DNA from: Geminicoccaceae bacterium
Lineage (GTDB): Bacteria > Pseudomonadota > Alphaproteobacteria > Geminicoccales > Geminicoccaceae
Length of the DNA: 64,000 bases
Assembly (NCBI GenBank): GCA_028279345.1
Contig: JANQNY010000071.1
Location: forward strand, 60,203-124,202
Direction: 5' to 3'
Positions 33,247 to 41,129 of this stretch are shown one piece after another; the stretch's first letter is position 1, and each line of letters opens with the position of its first letter. Below the pieces are notes generated by a model. That model ran no database searches. It saw only the letters and a list, made by a program, of their open reading frames with translations, and was not told the DNA's origin. The position numbers and the translations under genes are program-made.

Positions 33247-34183
33247 CCTGCGTCTGCGCGAGCCGCTCCATCTTGCGTAGGTCTTGAGGGTCCAGTTCGA
33301 GGGCGCGCTCGACCCACAGATCCACGATCTCCAAGAACTCCTCGTGCGGCACGGGGTGGCTACGGTGCGCGACCTCGCGAAGCACGTCGAGCGTCCGGCG
33401 GCGGCGCACGTTGCGGGCCAGGTACTTGGCCAGCGCAGCCTCCCCCTCGCCGGGCTCGGCGAGGACATCGACCAAGCCGATCTCGTGTAGCCGCTCGGCC
33501 GTGTACAGTTCGCCGGAGAGCAGCATGCGCCGCGCCATGGCGCTGCCCACCTTGCGCCACAGCAGGCTGTACGCGCCCATGCCCGGAAACAGGTTGAAGA
33601 GGATCTCCGGCAGACCCATCCGCACGCCGCGCTCGGCGATGATCACATCGTCGGACAAAAGCGATTCGAAAGCGCCTCCGAGCGCGTCGCCCTGGACCAG
33701 CCCAATTGTGGTGATCGGGAGGTTGAAGCTGCGATAGTTGCGATAGACCAACTCAACGCAACGATGCGCATAGGCGCGCAGCATGCCCGCGTCGCGTCGG
33801 CGGATGCAGTCGGCGAACAGCTCCAGATCGCCGCCATAGCCCCACACGCCCGACCGGTTCGAACTGCGAACGAGATAGTTGAAGCCCTCGGGAACCAGCC
33901 CCAACTTCCCACTCGTCCACATACGATCCACGACTTCGCGCAGCTCACCCAGTAATCCCGAAGAGAAACACGGGCGCCCGGGATGCGTAAACCGCATCCA
34001 CAGCGCTCCAGTGTCGGCATCAAAGTCGAGCTTCAGGTGGTGAAGGTCCCAAGACCCAAAATCAAAGGCCGCGGGCTGCTGCGGAAAGAGCGAAAGGCCA
34101 CGCTGGACTTCGCCTACCGGGAGGCTCGCGTTGTCGTTGCCGGCCTCGTGGAGAATCGCCTGCTTTGCTTGAAACGTCGCCAT
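33227..34183 (-). CDS. rpfF: RpfF-type DSF synthase (crotonase fold)
   Basis: Makes cis-2-unsaturated fatty-acid signals of the diffusible signal factor family from acyl-ACP, combining dehydratase and thioesterase activity. It has 318 residues. The diagnostic motifs are GDALGGAFESLLSDD and VRMGLPEILFNLFPGMGAYS. The two catalytic Glu residues, Glu173 and Glu193, are 20 apart, as in RpfF (Glu141 and Glu161). Ordinary enoyl-CoA hydratases lack this pair in this context and the LFPGMGAYS motif. The ATG at 34183 has GAGG upstream. It faces rpfC and has its own promoter candidate in an AT-rich leader. Confidence 0.95.
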   Translation of the reverse strand: MATFQAKQAILHEAGNDNASLPVGEVQRGLSLFPQQPAAFDFGSWDLHHLKLDFDADTGALWMRFTHPGRPCFSSGLLGELREVVDRMWTSGKLGLVPEGFNYLVRSSNRSGVWGYGGDLELFADCIRRRDAGMLRAYAHRCVELVYRNYRSFNLPITTIGLVQGDALGGAFESLLSDDVIIAERGVRMGLPEILFNLFPGMGAYSLLWRKVGSAMARRMLLSGELYTAERLHEIGLVDVLAEPGEGEAALAKYLARNVRRRRTLDVLREVAHRSHPVPHEEFLEIVDLWVERALELDPQDLRKMERLAQTQAKQVAS

Positions 34184-34326
34184 TGCTAAGCCTCACTCGA
34201 CTTGGCCTTTTGCCCATAGCGACGCGAAGCTATGACTAAAAAAAGGTAACGACAACAACTTTCGTAGGTGAAGCAAGAATTTGTTAAGACAAACTAGCAG
34301 TTTTTTTTGAAGAAAAGCGGCAAGCT

Positions 34327-34355
34327 ATTATAACGAATTTTATTGATATCCGCAA
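34327..34355 (-). promoter_or_regulatory. Probable sigma-70 promoter of rpfF
   Basis: Minus-strand TTGCGG (34350-34355), a 17-base spacer, then a perfect TATAAT (34327-34332). It lies in the most AT-rich stretch of the window. Transcription would start near 34320, leaving an rpfF leader of about 135 bases. The -35 box abuts the T-tract of the amtB terminator. Confidence 0.65.
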
Positions 34356-34380
34356 AAAAAAGCCCGGCCGAAGCCGGGCT
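34354..34380 (-). terminator. Rho-independent terminator of amtB
   Basis: On the minus strand, AGCCCGGC - TTCG - GCCGGGCT (perfect 8-bp stem with a UUCG tetraloop, 34361-34380) is followed by eight T residues. It lies 41 bases after the amtB stop codon and insulates rpfF from amtB transcription. Confidence 0.95.
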
Positions 34381-34420
34381 GACACACGAAGCAGAAAGGA
34401 AGAGAGGGGTGTGGGGCGCC

Positions 34421-35740
34421 TTAGTAGGCCATAGTGCGCCCGAATTCCGGGTAGGCATCGATGCCGAGCTCGATCTGGTCGATGCCTGCCTCTTCGTCCT
34501 CCTCGCTGATGCGAATACCGATGACCGCCTTGAGGATGGACCAGACCACGAGGCTGACCACGAAGGTGAAGACACCGAAGGCGAGGATGCCGATCGCCTG
34601 CGTGCCGTAGGTTGTGGCGTCGTTGGTGAACGGCACGATGATGGTTCCCCAGATGCCGCAGACCAAATGCGCGGGTATTGCGCCCACCACGTCGTCGATC
34701 TTGAGCTTGTCCAGGAGTGGGACCGTCAGCACGACCAGTACGCCACCGACCCCGCCGATCAGGACGGCCTCGAGCGGCAACGGGGTGAGGGGCTCGGCCG
34801 TGATCGAAACCAGGCCGCCGATCGCACCATTGAGCACGAGCGACAGATCGGTTCTGCGGTACATCGCTAGGCAGGTGAGCATCGCAGCCACGACACCACC
34901 CGCAGCGGCAAGATTGGTGTTCATGAAGATGGTGGCAACATCGTTGGCGTCAGAGATGGTGCCCAGCGCGAGCTGCGATGCACCGTTGAAGCCGAACCAA
35001 CCGAGCCAGAGGATGAAAGTTCCGAGCGTCGCAAGCGGCAACGAGGAGCCCGGCATGACGACCGCGCGGCCATCCGGGAGAAAGCGTCCCTTGCGCGCGC
35101 CTAGGACCAAGGCGCCGGCGAGAGCTGCCCAACCGCCCACGGAGTGCACGATGGTCGAGCCCGCGAAGTCGGAGAAGCCCATCTCCGAGAGCCAGCCGCC
35201 ACCCCACTGCCAAGACCCGGTGATGGGGTACATGAAACCGGTGAGGACGACGACGAACAGAAGGAACGGCACAACCTTGATGCGCTCGGCGAGTGTTCCG
35301 GACACGATCGAGGCTGCCGTTGCGACAAACACCATCTGGAAAAACCAGTCGGAGGCTGGCGAGTAGTCGCCCGACAGCGCCTCTTCCCCGGCGCTCCAGG
35401 GGCTGAAGGTGCCGAGATAGCCCCCGTCGACCCCCGCATACATCAGGTTGTAGCCGACGACCCAGTACATCAGGCCCGCCACGGCATAGAGCGTAATGTT
35501 CTTGAGGCACTGCACGCCGACGCTCTTCTTGCGGACCAGGCCTGCTTCGAGCATGGCGAAACCGGCCGCCATCCACATGACGAGGAAGCCGCCGATGAGA
35601 AACAGCAACGTGTTGAACACGTACTGCACCTCGGCGCTGAACGCCCCCAGCTCCAGCTCCTCTTGCGCAAATGCCGGGCCGGCCGCCGCGACCAGTGCCG
35701 CGGCCGCCGCAACGCCCCAGGCGCGGTTGCTCATTCGCAT
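34421..35740 (-). CDS. amtB: Ammonium transporter AmtB
   Basis: Inner-membrane Amt/Rh-family channel for ammonium, 439 residues. A cleavable signal peptide (ending near GPAFAQEE) precedes eleven expected membrane helices. The twin pore histidines are visible in STIVHSVGGW and IPAHLVCGIWG. The ATG at 35740 has GGAG six bases upstream; an ATG at 35752 is also open. A near-consensus sigma-54 promoter lies 95 bases upstream, so expression should follow nitrogen status through NtrC. No glnK (PII) gene is adjacent, although amtB is usually paired with one, so its PII partner must be elsewhere. Confidence 0.96.
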   Translation of the reverse strand: MRMSNRAWGVAAAAALVAAAGPAFAQEELELGAFSAEVQYVFNTLLFLIGGFLVMWMAAGFAMLEAGLVRKKSVGVQCLKNITLYAVAGLMYWVVGYNLMYAGVDGGYLGTFSPWSAGEEALSGDYSPASDWFFQMVFVATAASIVSGTLAERIKVVPFLLFVVVLTGFMYPITGSWQWGGGWLSEMGFSDFAGSTIVHSVGGWAALAGALVLGARKGRFLPDGRAVVMPGSSLPLATLGTFILWLGWFGFNGASQLALGTISDANDVATIFMNTNLAAAGGVVAAMLTCLAMYRRTDLSLVLNGAIGGLVSITAEPLTPLPLEAVLIGGVGGVLVVLTVPLLDKLKIDDVVGAIPAHLVCGIWGTIIVPFTNDATTYGTQAIGILAFGVFTFVVSLVVWSILKAVIGIRISEEDEEAGIDQIELGIDAYPEFGRTMAY

Positions 35741-35834
35741 TCGGTTCTCCATCTCTCGTCACTAAAGGCGCCGTCACGGGCGAGACGCACCATTCGCAGT
35801 GGCGTCCCGCGGTTAGGCGCGACAGCAACGGTGA

Positions 35835-35850
35835 AGCAAGCGGCGTGCCA
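35835..35850 (-). promoter_or_regulatory. Sigma-54 (RpoN) promoter of amtB
   Basis: The minus strand reads TGGCACG (35850-35844), N4, TTGCT (35839-35835), a match to the -24/-12 consensus TGGCACG-N4-TTGC(A/T). It points at amtB and would start transcription near 35823, about 80 bases before the ATG. Nitrogen control of amtB by NtrC and sigma-54 is established in proteobacteria. I did not find a convincing NtrC palindrome further upstream. Confidence 0.85.
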
Positions 35851-35997
35851 CTGCGCCCGGCACCGACCGCTCGCCCAGGCGGACGCGAGGAAGCCACCGG
35901 CGCGGGCAGCATCTGCACAAACTTTTGGCACGAAGATGAACCGCCGCGACCTTTGGCGTGGTGGCGAACCCGCGCTCGGCTGGGCAAATCGCGGTTT

Positions 35998-37215
35998 ATG
36001 ACCCCAACCACGTTCACCGACGTCGCCATTGTCGGCGGCGGCCCAACTGGTCTCGCGCTTGCCGTCGCCCTCGGCAGCGACGGTGTCGACACGATCGTTA
36101 TCGATCGCGCGTCGCCCGACGCGCAGCCGTCGCGCGATGCCGATCCCCGCGTCACCGCAATCGCGCTCGGCTCGGCCAGGTTTCTCCGGGCGATCGGCGC
36201 GTTCGACGCCATGGAGGCGGCCGGCCAGCCGATCTTCGACATCGCCGTTCAAGAATCGCGCTCGCCTTTCGGCATACGCTACGACCACAGCGAGATTGGC
36301 GACGAGCCGATGGGCTGGATCGTCGAGAACGCCGTGATCCGTGAGGCGCTTCTGGCCCGCGCGCACGAACTTTCTGAGCTAAGCCTGTGGATGCCCGCGG
36401 CCTACATTAGCGTCGCGCGCGACGAAACGGGCGTCGACCTCGGGCTGGAGGACGGTCGGCGGGTGCGCGCGCGTCTGCTCGTCGCTGCGGACGGCAAGTT
36501 CTCCAAGCTCCGCGACCGGCTCGGCATCGTCACACACTACACGCCTTACGGTCAGACCGGCATCGTCGCCACACTCGGGCACGCCGAACCTCACCACGGC
36601 CTGGCCACGGAGCATTTCTTCCCCGACGGACCCTTTGCCGTTCTGCCGATGCCTGGCAACCGCTCGTCGATCGTCTGGGCGCTCGACGACGCCCTTGCCA
36701 AGAGCGTCGCTAGCTTGCCGGCGGATCAGTTTGTCGCCGAGGTCACAGACCGGGTCGGTGAACGCTTGGGCGCGGTCGAACTGTTGAGCCCCGTTCGAAC
36801 GTTCCCGCTCGTGCTGGCCCACGTCGAACATCTCACTGCCCAGCGGGCGGCGCTGGTGGGCGATGCCGCGCATGGCATACACCCGATTGCCGGTCAGGGC
36901 TGGAACCTGGCGCTACGCGATGCGGCCGCGCTCGCAGAGCTGATCGGTGAGACGGCGCCGCTCGGTCTCGACCCCGGCAACGATCGCCTTCTCGCCCGCT
37001 ACGCCCGCTGGCGACGGTTGGACACGACGACCTTGATCGCGGTCACCGACGGTATCAACCGGCTGTTCGCCAACGACGCGACACCGCTTCGCCTCGCCCG
37101 CAATCTCGGCTTCGCGCTGGTCGATCGGATGCCGGCGGCCAAGCGACTGTTTATGCGACACGCGATGGGGATGATCGGCGATCTGCCCGCGCGCATGCGC
37201 GCACCCATCCTTTGA
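35998..37215 (+). CDS. UbiH/UbiF/Coq6-family FAD-dependent hydroxylase
   Basis: Flavoprotein monooxygenase of 405 residues, most likely one of the ring hydroxylases of ubiquinone synthesis. The N-terminal dinucleotide motif is VAIVGGGPTGLALA (about residues 9-22), followed by the family segment DADPRVTAIALG. The second FAD motif is LVGDAAHGIHPIAGQGWNL with the conserved RDAAALAELI. Which ring position it hydroxylates cannot be decided. The open frame extends upstream over the amtB start, but the ATG at 35998 begins the conserved domain; its SD is weak. It is convergent with the SapC-like gene. Confidence 0.9.
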   Translation: MTPTTFTDVAIVGGGPTGLALAVALGSDGVDTIVIDRASPDAQPSRDADPRVTAIALGSARFLRAIGAFDAMEAAGQPIFDIAVQESRSPFGIRYDHSEIGDEPMGWIVENAVIREALLARAHELSELSLWMPAAYISVARDETGVDLGLEDGRRVRARLLVAADGKFSKLRDRLGIVTHYTPYGQTGIVATLGHAEPHHGLATEHFFPDGPFAVLPMPGNRSSIVWALDDALAKSVASLPADQFVAEVTDRVGERLGAVELLSPVRTFPLVLAHVEHLTAQRAALVGDAAHGIHPIAGQGWNLALRDAAALAELIGETAPLGLDPGNDRLLARYARWRRLDTTTLIAVTDGINRLFANDATPLRLARNLGFALVDRMPAAKRLFMRHAMGMIGDLPARMRAPIL

Positions 37216-37249
37216 TCCAGCAAGCGGGATGGTCGACCAGGCTCGACCG

Positions 37250-38023
37250 TCAGTTGAGCAGGATGTCGCCCTCGTCGAGGTCGCCACGATCCGAGGGAGA
37301 GCCCGCCGCCGGCGCCGCCCGCTGTGCGAGCCGCTGGAGATTTCGCATGGATGCGAGATGCAAGTAGATCGCCTCGAGCGCGCCCGTGCGAAAGAGGTCC
37401 TCCACTGTCGCCGCGTCGAGCGCCGCCAGCTTTTCGCGATTGACCGTCATGAAACCACGCAACTGGATCTCGCTGCCTGGCCCACGCAACTGGGCTTGTA
37501 CAGGCTGCAAGAGGTCGAGTTCGCGGAGACGTCGAGCGAACCGTTGCGAGCTTTGGAAGGCTGCTTGATAACGCTGCATGAACGTCAAGACGTTGTCGAG
37601 ATAGCTGGTCTTGGCGCCGGTGGAATCGAACAGGCGTTCGCCACGTCCCTCCCGGTTGACCAGCGGCGACGCCTCGTCGATGCAGAGGATCAGGCGATCG
37701 TCGTCCGGCCCGTGCGCAAAGACGAACGGGTAACGGCGCACAAAGGCGGGGATGTAGCCCCCCTCCCAGCGGCCGTCCTCGGTGACGAAGAGGTTCTCCG
37801 ACTCACGGACCCCCAGCAGAGCCACCGGCAGCAAATCTTCGTCACGCCCCACGAACACGATCGCGTAGTCGCCGCCGGCGACGGCGAACTCCTGAGCCAC
37901 CAATGGCACGACGTTCGCGCTACGCGCGAAAGCGTAATCGGCCGTACCCTGCACCGTCGCGTCGCGATGTTGCTCGCTGGAAATCGGAACGGCCTGCTCG
38001 TAGAACAACACTTGCGGTGCCAT
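37250..38023 (-). CDS. SapC-family protein
   Basis: A 257-residue protein of the SapC family, named after the Campylobacter S-layer secretion locus (sapCDEF). It has the typical start APQVLFYEQAVPIS and segments such as VVPLVAQEFAVAGGDYAIVF and VRRYPFVFAHGPDD. No signal peptide is clear and the molecular role of the family is unknown. The reading frame is open to 38110, but the ATG at 38023 has AAGGAG eight bases upstream. It is divergent from an ABC exporter and HlyD pair, the same gene company as sapD and sapE, so a role in type I secretion of a surface protein is inferred. Confidence 0.85.
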   Translation of the reverse strand: MAPQVLFYEQAVPISSEQHRDATVQGTADYAFARSANVVPLVAQEFAVAGGDYAIVFVGRDEDLLPVALLGVRESENLFVTEDGRWEGGYIPAFVRRYPFVFAHGPDDDRLILCIDEASPLVNREGRGERLFDSTGAKTSYLDNVLTFMQRYQAAFQSSQRFARRLRELDLLQPVQAQLRGPGSEIQLRGFMTVNREKLAALDAATVEDLFRTGALEAIYLHLASMRNLQRLAQRAAPAAGSPSDRGDLDEGDILLN

Positions 38024-38177
38024 CGAGGTGCTCCTTGGGCAAAGCTCTGGTCGGTGCACACTGGCTTGGTCGCGAGTGACGATGAGTGACCTGCCAGCCG
38101 GCGTGAACATGCGCGCGTGATAGCGACGTTGACAAGTGAGCGTGGCCGCGCGGACCCAGAGACGTGAGGAGATCGTA

Positions 38178-39857
38178 TTGAACTACACACCACGCGCGCT
38201 AATCCGCCGCTGCTCCGGCCGCCTGCGATTGCTCATGATCTTCTTGGGCGCGATGAGCTTTGCCATCGCGATCTTGATGCTGACCGGCCCCGTTTACATG
38301 CTGCAGCTGTATGATCGCGTGCTCGTCTCGAGTAGCGTCGAGACGCTGCTGCTGCTGACGATCCTAGCGGGCATCGCCTTTCTTACCTACGGGTTCCTGG
38401 AAGCGGCGCGCATGCAGGCAGCCCGCCGCTTCGGGCTCTGGCTGGAGAACGAACTCGCCGACACCGCGTTGCAAGCGGCAGCGCGCAGCCCTGAGCCGGT
38501 GAGGCCCCAAGACGATTTGGCGCGCACGCGCGACGGCCTCAGTTCGCCTGCCCTGTTCGGGATGATGGACCTGCCGTTCGCCATCGTCTTTCTCGGCGTC
38601 ATGGCGCTTTTGCACCCGTGGCTCGGCATCTACGGCACGGTGGCGCTCGCCATCCTCATCGTCGTCACCTTGATCAATGCCTGGCGGACGGGCTCAGGCA
38701 ACAAGACGGTGCAACAGGCCCGTCAGAATCTCAACGGACGGGCCAACAGCTTTCTCGCGGGCCGCAACATGCTGCGGGCGATGGGGTTGGAAAGCGGATT
38801 GCTCGGACGCCTCGCGCGGGATCGACGGGCGGTCACGCCCGCCGTCATGGAGACACTCGACGAGACGTCCCAGCTTGCCGGATTGAGCCGCTTCCTTCGT
38901 TACTCCTTGCAGTCCGGCGTGCTCGGGCTCGGCGCTTACCTGGTCCTCTTAGGCCAGATTGGCCCCGGCGCCATGATCGCCGCGTCGATCCTGCTGGGCC
39001 GATGCCTCGCGCCAGCCGACCAGGCGATCGCCGGCATGCACGTGCTCGTCGATGGCCGCCGCGCGTGGCAGCGCGTGCGGATGCTCCTGGAAAGGAGCGA
39101 AGACGAGATCGCTCGCGAACGGTTGCCCGACCCGCCGGTCGACTTGGTCGCCCGCAAGGTCTCCGTCTTGATGGGCCCGCAACAGGTCATCCTCCGCGAC
39201 GCCTCCGCCGGCTTCAAGGGAGGTGAACTGGTTGCCGTGATCGGTCCGTCGGGCGCCGGTAAGACAACCTTCCTGGATGTGTTGGCCGGTGTGCGCCAAG
39301 CGCAGATCGGTGAGGTGACGCTTGGCGGCGCCGCGTTGCAGCTCTACCCGACGGAGCAGATCGGTAGCCTCATTGGCTATTTGCCGCAGCATCTAGCCCT
39401 GTTCCCCGGTACGATTGCCGACAACATCGCACGTCTGGCGCTCGAACCAGATCGCGAAGCCGTCTTCCGCGCCGCCGACAGCGCCGGTGCGACGCCGATG
39501 ATTAAGTCGCTCAAGGATGGTTTCGAGACCATGCTCGAAGGCGACGGCTTACCGCTTTCCGGCGGCCAACGTCAGCAAGTTGCGTTGGCGCGGGCCGTCT
39601 ATGGCGACCCGCCGATCCTGATCCTGGACGAGCCCTACGCTCATCTTGACGGCAATGGGACGAACGCCCTCGAAGGCCTGCTGGTGAGCCGCCGCAAGGC
39701 GGGACGGCTCACGATCATGGCTGTGCACGACTACCGTCTGGCCTCGCTCGCGACCCGCATCGTCGTGTTGCGGGGCGGGCAGGTCTCGGCGGACGGCCCC
39801 GCGGCCGACATCCTCAGCCGCATCAAGCAACCCGCACGCCTGGTGGCATCAGCATGA
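38178..39857 (+). CDS. Type I secretion ABC transporter (PrtD/SapD-like permease-ATPase)
   Basis: Inner-membrane ABC exporter of 559 residues. The membrane domain (about 15-290) is followed by an ATPase with Walker A GPSGAGKTT, signature LSGGQRQQ and Walker B ILILDEPYAHLD. It lacks an N-terminal C39 peptidase domain, as in exporters of RTX proteases and S-layer proteins. A GTG at 38136 is possible, but TTG at 38178 has GAGGAG with a six-base spacing and gives a family-like N terminus. The stop overlaps the hlyD-like gene (ATGA). No TolC gene is in the window. Confidence 0.92.
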   Translation: MNYTPRALIRRCSGRLRLLMIFLGAMSFAIAILMLTGPVYMLQLYDRVLVSSSVETLLLLTILAGIAFLTYGFLEAARMQAARRFGLWLENELADTALQAAARSPEPVRPQDDLARTRDGLSSPALFGMMDLPFAIVFLGVMALLHPWLGIYGTVALAILIVVTLINAWRTGSGNKTVQQARQNLNGRANSFLAGRNMLRAMGLESGLLGRLARDRRAVTPAVMETLDETSQLAGLSRFLRYSLQSGVLGLGAYLVLLGQIGPGAMIAASILLGRCLAPADQAIAGMHVLVDGRRAWQRVRMLLERSEDEIARERLPDPPVDLVARKVSVLMGPQQVILRDASAGFKGGELVAVIGPSGAGKTTFLDVLAGVRQAQIGEVTLGGAALQLYPTEQIGSLIGYLPQHLALFPGTIADNIARLALEPDREAVFRAADSAGATPMIKSLKDGFETMLEGDGLPLSGGQRQQVALARAVYGDPPILILDEPYAHLDGNGTNALEGLLVSRRKAGRLTIMAVHDYRLASLATRIVVLRGGQVSADGPAADILSRIKQPARLVASA

Positions 39858-41125
39858 CTACGTTCTGGGAATTCACTCGGCGTCCTTTGATGGTCGCGCT
39901 TGTCGTTTGCATCTTCTTCTTCGGCGCGGTCATCTACTTCTCGCTGGAGCATCCGCTGGCCTCCGGTGCCGTCGCCCAAGGCGAACTCGTGCATCTCTCG
40001 AAGCGATTCCCGGTCGGCCACGCCTCGGGCGGACGCGTGGCGGACGTCTACGTGCGCGACGGCGACGAGGTCGAGGGCGGGGACGCGCTTCTTGAACTTG
40101 AGAGCCCCGAGCTCGAACGACAGCTAAGCGTCATGAGCCAGCGGCAGGTCGAGTACGCGGTGACGGTCGCCCGCTTCGATTCGCTTTTGCAGGAGCGCGA
40201 TGAGCTCGAGGTGGAAATCGATGCACCGGCGGAGATCGTCGACCGACACGCCAGCCTCCTCCTTCGTGAGCGTCACGCCCTCCAGCGTCGCCTGGAACTC
40301 ATGCTCGAGCGCGTCGAGCTGAAGCGCGCCGAGATCGAGGGGCTCACCGAGGTCGAGCAGACAAAGGCCAGCGAGCTCGGCGAGATGGACGATCAGCTGA
40401 CGCTGCTCGAGGAGCTCGAACGCCGAGGCGCGGCCGCCAAGATGCGCGTCATGGAGGTCCGCCGGCAGCGGCACGAGATCGCAAGTGAGCTCTCGGAGAT
40501 GCGGCTGCAGCGACAGCGTGCGGAGATCGAGATCAACGACGCTCAGCTGCAATACGAGAACGAGCGGGCGGAAGCCTTCCGGGGCTACGAACGTGAGCGA
40601 TCGGACTTTGCCGCGCAGCTTGCCGAAGTCGAGACCTCGCTCGCCTCGGTCGAAGCCAATCTGGACGAGCTGACGATCCGTGCGCCGACTGATGGCACCG
40701 TCATCGACATGCGGTTCACCGGCCGCGGTGCCGTGCTTGAGCCGAACAGCGAGGCGTTGGCGCTCGTGCCGCGTGGCGAGACCTTCATCGTCCAGGCCAA
40801 CCTGTCGCCGCTCGACGTGGACAAGGTGCACATTGGACAGGAGGCGGACATCAGCTTCTCCGCGCTCACCAACCGCTACGTCGCGACGCTCAAGGCAACG
40901 CTAGTCCGCATCGACGCCGGACGGACCGATACCGAGCGGGACGGCTCGTTCTATCGTGCTTGGCTCGAGCTGTCGCCCGAGGCCATGGCCTTCGCCTTGA
41001 GCGAGGGCGGTATCGTCTCCGGAGCGCCGGTGGAAGTGCGGATCCGCACGGGCGAGCGCACGCTGGCGACATACATTCTAGAGCCGCTCACCGGTTGGTG
41101 GTTCAAGGGTCTGCGCGAAGCCTGA
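39854..41125 (+). CDS. HlyD-family membrane fusion protein (SapE/PrtE-like)
   Basis: Periplasmic adaptor of 423 residues linking the ABC exporter to an outer-membrane channel. One N-terminal membrane helix (about residues 14-32) is followed by a biotinyl-lipoyl-like segment (GRVADVYVRDGDEVEGGD), a long charged coiled coil (about 95-260), the second lipoyl half (IRAPTDGTVIDM) and a beta-barrel part. The start overlaps the ABC gene by 4 bases. With the SapC-like gene it forms a type I secretion locus; its cargo may be the RTX protein at 20153-24898. Confidence 0.92.
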   Translation: MTTFWEFTRRPLMVALVVCIFFFGAVIYFSLEHPLASGAVAQGELVHLSKRFPVGHASGGRVADVYVRDGDEVEGGDALLELESPELERQLSVMSQRQVEYAVTVARFDSLLQERDELEVEIDAPAEIVDRHASLLLRERHALQRRLELMLERVELKRAEIEGLTEVEQTKASELGEMDDQLTLLEELERRGAAAKMRVMEVRRQRHEIASELSEMRLQRQRAEIEINDAQLQYENERAEAFRGYERERSDFAAQLAEVETSLASVEANLDELTIRAPTDGTVIDMRFTGRGAVLEPNSEALALVPRGETFIVQANLSPLDVDKVHIGQEADISFSALTNRYVATLKATLVRIDAGRTDTERDGSFYRAWLELSPEAMAFALSEGGIVSGAPVEVRIRTGERTLATYILEPLTGWWFKGLREA

Positions 41126-41129
41126 GTGC

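Noticed and set aside
37231..37248. GGTCGA-N6-TCGACC hairpin between convergent ubiH-like and sapC-like genes
   Set aside because: Stem of six pairs and no T-tract, so not a convincing terminator.
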